NCBI GenBank assembly: GCA_015680685.1
Contig: MNCI01011963.1
Span: 56,999 to 97,482 of the forward strand
Length of the DNA: 40,484 bases
Direction of reading: 5' to 3'
Origin: Gnetum montanum
Taxonomy: Eukaryota > Streptophyta > Gnetopsida > Gnetales > Gnetaceae
Below the pieces are notes generated by a model. That model saw nothing but the letters and a program-made list of their open reading frames with translations, was not told the origin of the DNA and did not search any database. The translations under genes were made by a program, and so were the position numbers. Below, one piece after another: positions 31,700-40,484 of this stretch (position 1 is its first letter; each line of letters starts with the position of its first letter).

Positions 31700-34500
31700 T
31701 AAGCTTGGATGTGTAAGGCTCTTGTGGCTTAGACAGTTCTTCATCTCATCCTAGTGCTACTAGTTGCTAATGCTACCTTATTATTACCACTACTTCTACT
31801 AGAAGTTTGAAAGCATCTAGCAATGCTTTCATCTTATTCTCTTTGCTTTACAAGTTGTAGACGATTCAAGCAGCTTTGCCTATATAGGCTAGTGTAGGGA
31901 TATCCCAAAGGCATGGCATCAAAGAAAACATTTCCTTCATGTTGATAAACAAGGCTATGAAGGTTTTACATTTAATATTGAACATCTTTATGAAGTTCTA
32001 CAACTTCTGATAGTCGTTCTTCCTTCTTGCTAGGTTCTTAGCAACAATTCATTAATTAGTGAATCTACTTTTAAGAACTTCAAGCTCCACATTGGTTGTT
32101 TCCAACTTTTGTTTTATCTCTCTTTATAGAGCTTGAACTTTGCCTCATAGAGGAGGTAGGAGAGTAACTTGCTTCTCTAATTCTGATCTTAGCCTCCCTA
32201 TTATCAGCATTACCAAGTTTTCATATTGGATGTTGGAAAGCTCTATGTATTCTATCATCTCCTTGACTTGCAACTCCTTTAGGTATATTTCTACCTTGTT
32301 ATATGCATTTAGTTCATCAAAGATGGGCCTCCATCCATCAACTCCTTGCTAGAGTTGCTATGGAACCTTGTTCATCTTCACCTTGGCTAATATTATTTCA
32401 TTCTCATTGATCTCCTTGAGTAGCCTAACCTAGTCCTTATAACAATTCTTGGCTCTTTCAAATTTCAAGGCCTCATTCTTCCAAGAAAATATCTCAATTG
32501 TAGTCTTTTGGAGAAGAGCACGAACCTTCTCCTTTGAGAGATTCCTATTATCATTTTCCAACCTCCTCAAGTCCAAATTCACCTTGGCAAGATTCTCCTA
32601 CTGCTAGCATATATACTTAACTAGTTGGTCCTTCTACTGCTCAGCATTTTGTAGGTGATAATTATCTTTGGTCATGATTAAGTTTTCTTTGCAAACTTGT
32701 GATAAGTCCTTGTTAGTGTTGTTTCCATAGCCTTTAATAAGAACATGTTGAAGATTGTCATTTCTTTTGTGTTCTTGGCCTCTTAATATTTTTGCTAAAG
32801 CTACTAAAAATCTTCATCTCTTATAAGATTTTCCCCATAGAATGGTAGGATCAAAGAGACAAGATCTTAATTGAGTAACTTTGGTAGCCAACTGCTAATT
32901 GGTTGTGGTATCCTCCTCAAGTTATGCATTAGCAATCAATAGTTTGCCCCTTGTCTCAAGTAGCTATGGCTAATTTGCAATGATTTCATCTAGAAGATCA
33001 AAGATTTCTAAAAGTGGTTACTCGGCTTCCAATAGTCTTTCCAATACCTCCTCATGTTGGGTAGCACTCATCTAATCACTTCTTGCTCATGAAAATACAT
33101 GAATTTCTATCATAGTAGCTATGTCTGGTGCAGACATAGTGAGAGCATTGAGGACCTCTGCTACTTGATTAGCCATCACCTTTATCCCTATCTCTTAGTC
33201 CTTATGCTACATCACCAAGATTGTTGCCCCTTCACCCTCCTTTAACATGACTAAGAAGCCCACAACATTTCTTGAAATCTTAGAAAATGTTTTTTTAGGA
33301 ATGGACACCATGACCTCCCTCACACTTGGGATTAGGCCTCATGGGTGCTTGGTTCCTCTTTGTAAAGAATAGAAAGATCATTTTATTTTCTAGCCAATTG
33401 ATGATCCTTTCGACCTCATTCAAATGACTCATGGCTAGATAGTTAACATATGGCTTCCCACCACCTACAGATCCTCGTTGTTTTTTCAACTATTGCTCTT
33501 GAAGTTTTCTAAGTTGCTCGATAGTTGTGAGCATCTCTAGTATAGTTGTTGGGGCTATAGGTAATGGTGGTGGTGGTTGCTCTTATTCTTATAACTTTAT
33601 CACAACCTTGTCCTTCTTCATTTCCTACCATGAGGTGGTAGGAGCATGGTGGACCACATCATTTGAATAACAAGCTATTCCTCCAATTTACATAATTTTT
33701 TGATCAAACATGGGAAGAGGAGTGTCTTCCTATCCTTCTCATTTTCCTTGAATAATTTTTCAATTTGCAAGAAGATGAGCTAGGGTAGGTTGAACTAGAA
33801 TTTCCTACTTCAAGCTGCACATGCCCTGGCAGAGAAGGTTTTCACCTTTCTTGGCCTCATTATAGGGTTTAGGTGATAGATTTCAATCTTGAAATAAGCT
33901 TTTTTTTCTTTTGTTATGGCATCGTACTTCTTATAGTTCACTTCATAACATTGCTATACCCATTTCTTCTTTGTCTCTAAGTCCACTTGTGTTGAGATTT
34001 GGGCAAGTTTTGTCCTAGTGCTGGGCAAACTGAGGGCTTGCACTATGGCTTCAACTGAATAGGATATGGTGATGAATTTAATTTTCACCAATGCATCTTC
34101 TTGTTGGTTGTTCCATAATAGGTATGTATCCTCCCATGTAATACTTTCCACTATTAGATTGAATGGGTCACATGGGAGACCCTTGTAGTTTCATTCTAAT
34201 CTCTTTGAGTACTAACTCTAATAAGGGTTCAAAGTTCAATTTTTGTAGGACGGAACATTGAACCTCCTTAGTCTTAATCCATTTTACATAGGCCTCCATC
34301 AGGGTGACCTCCAAGTTAGGCCTTAGCCTAAGAGCCTCCTACCTAGATTGGTCCATCTCTACTATGGAAATCTACCTAATAGATTACACTTTGAGTTCCT
34401 CCTGAAGAGGTCTAGTAGCATGCATCATCTCAGCTACTTGTTCATGGAGTTTTGGTTGTTGTTATTGCTACCCCCTTCCTCTTCAAGGTTATTTTTCCCT
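31700..34500 (-). pseudogene. Element D env-position ORF region, broken
   Basis: The minus strand carries a decayed frame matching B. Readable parts are MESITWEDTYLLWNNQQEDA and YSVEAIVQALSLPSTRTKLA (33954-34151). Around 32860-33010 a Leu/Glu-rich stretch (PLLEIFDLLDEI, LLETRGKLL) parallels the coiled-coil part of B. Many stops are present. Because B and D share the peptide order despite heavy decay, an ancestral protein here is likely. No envelope-like signal peptide or membrane segment could be confirmed. Confidence 0.55.
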
Positions 34501-36506
34501 AGGTTGCAATAACCTTTCTATTTTTTATCCTCATTTCAATACCATATGTGATCACAAATATAACCCATGATTAAATTTTTAGTCCATAACCTTTAGTTAT
34601 TAAACACCTTTCTTTGTTAGATCAAGTTATGTTCATTTATTGGATATTAAAAGTTGATCATTATGTACTTGTTTAGGATCACTAGCTAGGTTTATTATTT
34701 TAATATTATTTTATTTTTAGCTATTAGAGTTTATTTGTGGTTATTAATCCTTTATGGTAATGCATTCAATATTTATTTAATCGATTAACCATGAGTTAGA
34801 AAATTTTCAAAAAAATTTCTATGAAAAAACCAAAGGTTTGTGACCCAAATGGCATAAATCTTACCTCCAGTAGCTCAAGGGTCAAAAAATGGATGGAATT
34901 AGATAAGCAATTAGGAAGTTAGGAGGCTTGGAAGGTTCTTAGGCTCTAAAAAAGTGCAAAAACTCTTATAGTGCTTTTGAAAAATGCTGAGAAATGAACT
35001 AAGTGTCATACATATAACTAGACATTTTATATTGGTTGCATCAACTCAGCCCATTATGTCAATGTAGCTATTCTTAGCTATTTTTCACATGTAGAACCAA
35101 AGGAATTTTGGATGAATTTTGGAATAAAACAAGAGTAGGGTGGAAGCCAAAAAGAGGTAGAATGATGGAAACCACATGAAAAAGGGTAGGTTTAGCTTAG
35201 GAGAAGAAATTTTATTGGATGAGGATGAGTTTAGGATGCAAAGGAGAGAAAAATTGGATGTTTTAATGCTATTGGGATGATAAATCAAGTACGCAAATCA
35301 TGGTAGGAAATTTAACTTGAGTTAGACCAAAGGAATGCAAGTGGATCCTCCCTAAACTAGGTAGACATCTCTTATGCCCTTGCGTGTTGTCATCACAAGG
35401 AGTCCATGAATCATAAGAATGATAAATGACTAGGTTAAGTTAAACTCCATATCCATGAAAGTAATTTTCCTATAGTTATGTTATCTATAAAATAAAACTA
35501 ATAATTTGCTATGGTATGAGTTAGTAAGGTTGTAGAACATGAAATGAATGAATGGTAAAGAAAGAGAAAACATGGAAGAGATAATCAACATTCAAGTCAT
35601 ATGAGGTTCTTGGTTAAAATGATGATTAAGATGATTAGATATTGGTCCATTTCAAGTCTAGACCAAGTCCATTTGACTTTTAGTAACCTCACATTGAAAT
35701 GTGTTTGCTTTGCGTTGGTGAAAGTTTAGGACAACCATTACTCCAAGAGAAGAAGAAAAGAGAAGAAGGAAGTGAAGAGGACCTTAGTTAGAGGGATGTC
35801 TTCAGGCATGGGTAACATGTCTTTCCAACTCCATAACCAATGCTTGTAGTCCATTATTGAGTCTAAGGGTTGTTCTTTGAATTAATGTGTATTTTTTTGG
35901 TTTTTTTTTTTAACAAGAACCACACCATGTAAATACATGCTTCCTTTTATGGTCAACAGGAGGAGTAATGATATAATAGTGAAGCATCATAGAAATTTAG
36001 AACAACATTAAGAGAAAAACTATATCAAAATATTTTGATGTCACACTTTTTCTCATTTCCACTTGGTCTTTTCACAATTTTTTGGGTATCAATATTATTG
36101 ATTAATTTTAAGTTGTAATGTGAAAAAAAAATCTTGTGCTTCTAAGCTATTGATTTCCCATGGAATAGATGGAATGGGTGGATGTCATGAACTCACTACC
36201 TAATACCACCAGAAAATTGATAGAATGTTATTAGAGAACATAACCCAGAGATAAATTAGTTGTTTGGTTAATTAGTCAAAATAGTGATATCTTTTCTTTT
36301 AATAACTTTCTAGATTCGCAGTAGCAATAACAAAATCAAAAATTTTCAATAAAACTAGATCAAATTAATAAAGAAAAAAAAATAAAAAATATATAAAATA
36401 ATCAATAAATTATTCAATAAATGAAGGCATATAAATAACAGTGTAAAAAAGGTGCAAAATTGGTTAGCCTCGTCAAGTTATTAGTATGGATGGCCATGTT
36501 GAAATT
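34501..36506 (-). other. Element D non-coding post-integrase region
   Basis: It aligns with 19331-21440 of B. It includes the third copy of the conserved block at about 35640-35950, with GACATGTTACCCATGCC and CTAACTAAGGTCC on the minus strand, and an A-rich tract (T-rich at 35889-35912 on the plus strand). No gene is seen. Confidence 0.6.
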
Positions 36507-38279
36507 ATGTATAGAGTAATTCATCTCATATGGCCTCAACTAATAAGAGGCATATCTAACAACTTATCCATCCTACATCAAAACACATCCAAATCCATCA
36601 CCAAAGACATCAATGCACACATTATATGAAAGTCTTGGAGTAGAAGAAATCAACACTCGGTAGACATCAATCTATGTTCCAACTCATCATAAGCTATTTA
36701 ACAAGCTAATCTCCATGAAAAACTAGTCTTCTTCCTCAATAATTAAGTCAGAGGAAAATATATGTAGGAGAAGTTCTTACAAATCTATGATAGTATCCAG
36801 CTAACCTTAGAAATCTATGAACTCAACTAGTATCTCTAAAACTAGTTAGTCATGAACTACTATAATTTTGGCTAAATTCATTACAACACTAGCCCCAGAA
36901 ACAACATGACCCAAGCACTAAATCTTTAAATATGAAAAGGAATACTTTAATAGTTGTTGATATAACTAATACTATCATATGTTCTATAACGATATTTACA
37001 AATTATCTACATGCCTCTACTCATTTAGGGAGTACACTAGAATATCATCAATAAAAAATATCATAAGCTCATTAAGGAATGGCTAAAATATACTATTCAT
37101 TAGATGCATAAATACTATTGATGCATTCATCAACCTGAATGAAAGCGTTAGGAACTCATAATGGTCGTACTGGGTCTTGAATATTTTCCTTGATACATCT
37201 TACTCTCTACCTCATACCTGATGCTAGTTAGACTTGATATCAATATTTAAGAGTACATGAACTTCTCAAAGTTGATCAAACATGTCATCAATGTGCAAAA
37301 GAGAATAAATTCTTCTTCACTATCTCTTTATTAAGCTTATTTTAGTTAATGCATAACCACAAACTCTCATACTTATTTTAAACAAATAACACTATAGAAT
37401 CACAAGGATAAATATTAAGATGAATGAGGCCTCTATTCATTAACTCTTATAACTAGATCTTCAACTCTATCAACTATACCAAAGACATTCTATGAGGAGC
37501 CTTCAAAATTAGCTTTGTACCTAGCTAATAGTCTATCTCAAACTCTATAAATTTCCTAGGTGAAAAACTAGGTAACTTGATGCAAAACACATCTATAAGG
37601 TCACACACCACCAAAATTTGATCAAGCTCAACTATATTTACATGGTACATTGATTCCATATAGTAATTATGCTCTTTATGAGCATTTCTCAAAACACCCT
37701 AGAGGATACCAAATCTAAATGAATGAACATGGGATGAGTTTAAATATCCACTTTCTTAACATCTAATATCTATAGCCTCAATAATGTTTTCCAGTATTCC
37801 AAATTAGCATCGAATTGCAACTACCAATCCATGCCTAAAATAAAATCATACTCATTAAGATTCATCACATGCAAGTCATTGATCCACTATTTCCTTTGTA
37901 ACATCACTAGCATATCTATGCATATCTAATCTACTCAAGTTTCATGGCCCTTGGTTGAATGTACTAACAATCCCAGATGGAGAGCACAACATTAAAGAGC
38001 TACCCGAGATATGATGCTAGGACCTACAAATGAATAACTAGTACATGGATCAAATAAAACTAACATGGAAAGATCTAGGATTGTAACACCTACCTTCATG
38101 ATGATGTTGTACTACACATCTAACAATTGGTTTGTCAAAGTATACTCCAAAGCTTGGGCTCATTGCCTTACTTCACTAGCTTATCCAATAGGAGCTCTAT
38201 ATCCTTCATTGGAGATCTTTGTTCTTGGCCTTCACATCTATTTCCACCTCTTATCTACCCTAATAACTTCCTAGCCTAA
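36506..38279 (-). mobile_element. pol: Element G: chromovirus-like Ty3/gypsy pol fragment
   Basis: Minus-strand order: protease-like FDPCTSYSFVGPSI (near 38000-38040, the FDSGATHSFIS position) and NEYDFILGMDW (near 37820-37860). RT follows with RLCIDYR-type remnants (near 37330-37400), FIDDILVYS (37029-37055), CLGHVVSGASVV (near 36890) and FLRLAGYYHRFV (near 36800). The start of RNase H reads LRPYEMNYSIH, ending at about 36506. These motifs match the chromovirus lineage rather than Athila. The left end is cut at the junction with D. Stops and frameshifts are frequent. Confidence 0.75.
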
Positions 38280-39930
38280 TGTAACATTTGATATTTCTAT
38301 GCCCTAGTTTATGATTAATTATCTCTCATTAATTTTTATGTTAACTTTTATCTATTTCTAAGTTGTTCATGTTTCTTATGAAATTGGTCTTATGACCTTC
38401 ATAGTATTTTTATTTGTACTTAATTATTTAGGAATATTTAATGAATCTTTTATTAAATCTTTTCCTTTTATAAACTTTGAACTTATTTCATGAATATTCT
38501 TATTTAAAATTTTCACTTTTAAAAATATCATATATCTTTTTATAAAATACTAGTTTCTTGATGTTTTCTTGCTAAGAACAGTTTGTTAGGATGGTGGCAC
38601 ATGCTATGAACTCACAGTTGAATATTTTTGGAAAAATTTATCTTCTTATAAAACTTGCTTAAACTTTATTCTAGTTCTTTTTCAAGTGAATGTGAACTTT
38701 CTATTATGCATCGAGCTCTTATCTAGATTTTTCTAATTATTATGAAATTTATGTATTTAATATGCAATTATAAACAAATTTTCTACATTGACTTAGTAAA
38801 CCCTAAGATTATGTGTTAATATAAGGTTTATAGTTACATGCATTCTTTGTTCATTCTTGTTTGAAAATTTTTTTGTTGATGATCATGATTTGCTCTCAAT
38901 GTTCTAATAGAGCTAACATTATGTGTTTCAGGTCTTCCAAATTGTTAAGATAGAAAAAATGATCCCAACTTTGTCTTCTTGTTACAATTTCAATGTATTG
39001 ATCACTATCTTGTGATTATTAACTTTGATCTTCTTATTCCTAGAGTTCTTGATGAATGTTATTCTTTTGTTAGTATATTTTGATCTTTTTTTACTTGAAA
39101 AAGATGTCTTGAATGTTAGAGAGATATCTTTTTTGAGTATAGGGAGTTACAAGAAGACATCTAGCTTGCTGGCAAGATATCTAACTGGCAGGAAGAACAT
39201 CTATGTTGGGCTATAGATGTCTACAATTAGACATCTACTCTACCATGCAAAGTAGACATCTATGGAAAGAAATCTATAATTAGATGTTTACTTTACCACC
39301 TAGAAGTATACATCTCTAAAAATATGTCTATTCTACTAGGATTGTTGGGAAAGATATCTATTCTAAACCCTAAAATGTTGTTACATCTTCAAACAGATTT
39401 GTTTTGATTCTAGAACCCCTTGAACTCATCAAAACATGCTCACACATCCTCAAACTCAAGAAAAACATATCAAAACACATAGGAAAGTTATGCCATCATT
39501 TTGGTCAACTTATGATTGTTGGTTCTTATTTTTTCATGTTATTTTTATATCATTTGAAATCATTTTAAGCTTTGATATCTTATTCTAACCGCTTGATGGT
39601 TCATTCAATGGAATCAATGGGTAGGCATTGTGAAGAGTCTAGGTTGGACTATAGATCTTAACCCATGTTGCTTATGATTGTACCTTAGGTAGCTTGATCT
39701 GTATGTCTCCTTGACCCTAGAGTTCTTGGCAAATGTTATTCTTTTGTTAATATCTTATGGTTGTTTTGATCTTTTTCTACTTAAACAGGATGGCTTGGAT
39801 GTTAGGGAGACATCTTTCCCAAGTGTTAGAAGATTCAAGAAGACATCTATCTAGCTAGCAAGACCTTTACCTATCAAGAAAGACATATATTTTGGGTTGT
39901 AGACATCAATAGGTATACATCTACTCTACT
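38280..39930 (+). repeat. AT-rich LTR-like stretch with AGACATCT repeats
   Basis: It begins TGTAACATTTGATATT, which resembles the TGTAACACC start of many plant chromovirus LTRs, and it is cut on the right by the LTR of element F. About 215 bp (39041-39255) recur in diverged form at 39718-39930. Both copies carry AGACATCTA words, and the first has a perfect hairpin of 10-bp arms (39214-39237). No primer site or second LTR is in the window, so the LTR call is tentative. No gene is seen; the frame at 39025-39216 shows no domain. Confidence 0.4.
39214..39237. repeat. Perfect inverted repeat TAGATGTCTA / TAGACATCTA
   Basis: 10-bp arms around CAAT. It lies within a cluster of direct and inverted AGACATCT words (39150-39350). 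Confidence 0.9.
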
Positions 39931-40484
39931 TGATGGGCCACGATATCGCATCCCCTGCAATATTGCGTACGCAATATCGTGTCTTCTCTGCGATATTGCG
40001 TACACGATATCGTAGTCTGCCATAATGTCTATAAATAAGAAGCAGCTCTCCCTTGTTGAGGCAGTTAGGAGTTAGAAGTAGTGAAGCTCTAGTAGTTTGA
40101 TCCTTCCAGAGATAGATTATTTTTCAGTGTCTGCCCGTAGTATGGTGAATGTAATTTTATGGAATTCTTTATTCGAGTGTGACGTACTTGGACGCGCACA
40201 TGATTGGCAATAAAGATCAAGATTACTTCATCATTGCAGCATTCAATTTGTTTATTTATTTTTTTATTTAATTGTTATTTATTATTTTCTTTCTCACCCT
40301 TAAACTCCTAGAACGTGGAATGAGTACGACTTGATTACGAGCATTTAAGTGTGACTACTTGGTATCCTAGTGGCGTACCTAGGATCTACACTTGGTAATC
40401 CCAGTGGTAGTCGTGCACGAGGTCCAAGATGTGTATGGATGATCAAGGAATCAGCTACTCATCGCACTTAGGCTAGATTAGATT
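39931..40484 (+). mobile_element. Element F: start of an Athila-like element, 5' LTR (cut by window end)
   Basis: It starts TGATGGGCCACGATATCGCA with no polypurine tract before it, so it is a left LTR. The U3 has two palindrome modules; the first contains a perfect 18-bp palindrome at 39960-39977 (ATATTGC, GTAC, GCAATAT). TATAAATA is at 40030-40037. From about 40130 it matches the A LTR closely (TGCCCGTAGT, TTTATTCGAGTGTGA, ATTACTTCATCATTGCA), so A and F are one subfamily in the same orientation. Confidence 0.85.

Larger units (their letters stand above)
30563..36506 (-). mobile_element. Element D: 3' half of an Athila-like element, truncated
   Basis: It holds the 3' LTR, the env-position ORF region and the non-coding post-integrase region. 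It aligns with B from 9384 to about 21440 once element E is removed (about 5.0 kb against 5.2 kb interior). The match stops before integrase at about 36506, where chromovirus sequence begins. D shows the uninterrupted env-position ORF, so it confirms the E insertion point. Confidence 0.78.

Overview
The window is plant nuclear DNA. It has one intact protein gene in about 40 kb, GT-AG introns of 113 and 168 bp, TG/CA-rich decayed sequence, and layers of LTR retrotransposons with a plant tRNA-Asp type primer site. A seed plant with a large, repeat-rich genome fits best. I cannot name the species. A single N, lying inside an artefact-like duplication, indicates a draft assembly.

Layout. 1-1006 is the 3' end of a plus-strand Athila-like Ty3/gypsy element (A) with its 3' LTR. 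2256-3760 is a tandemly duplicated, decayed gene-like fragment. 4145-4911 is an array of GGGGCCCC motifs followed by a 29-bp tandem repeat. 5151-6223 is a three-exon gene for a 263-residue methylesterase / hydroxynitrile lyase-like alpha/beta hydrolase of the SABP2/MES family. It has a complete Ser-Asp-His triad and is the only functional-looking gene. 6224-9336 is AT-rich flank with one LTR-like promoter region.

From 9337 to 36506 the window is a nest of related Athila-type elements. Element C (minus strand) is the oldest layer; only its 3' LTR and some adjoining interior remain. Element B (minus, 9384-28578, target duplication CAAGT) is inserted inside the C LTR. It carries decayed gag, protease, RT, RNase H and integrase, plus a long post-integrase region with a coiled-coil env-position ORF. 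Element E (plus, outer limits 12680-18570, target duplication ATAGA) is inserted inside that ORF of B. E has gag but no pol, so it is a non-autonomous relative. Element D (minus, 30563 to about 36506) lies within the C interior and is a truncated sibling of B; it shows the ORF without E.

36506-38279 is a minus-strand chromovirus-like fragment (protease, RT, start of RNase H). 38280-39930 is AT-rich, LTR-like DNA with an AGACATCT repeat family. 39931-40484 is the start of another Athila-like LTR (F), of the same type as A.

Functionally the elements form one family network. They share LTR modules, a tRNA-Asp-like primer site, a polypurine tract and a gag type. They differ in the U3: A, E and F carry palindromic GATATCGC modules upstream of the TATA box, while B and D carry repeated GTCAATGGGGCC-like modules. 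No bacterial-type operons, CRISPR arrays, rRNA or tRNA genes were seen. All pol and gag reading frames are broken.
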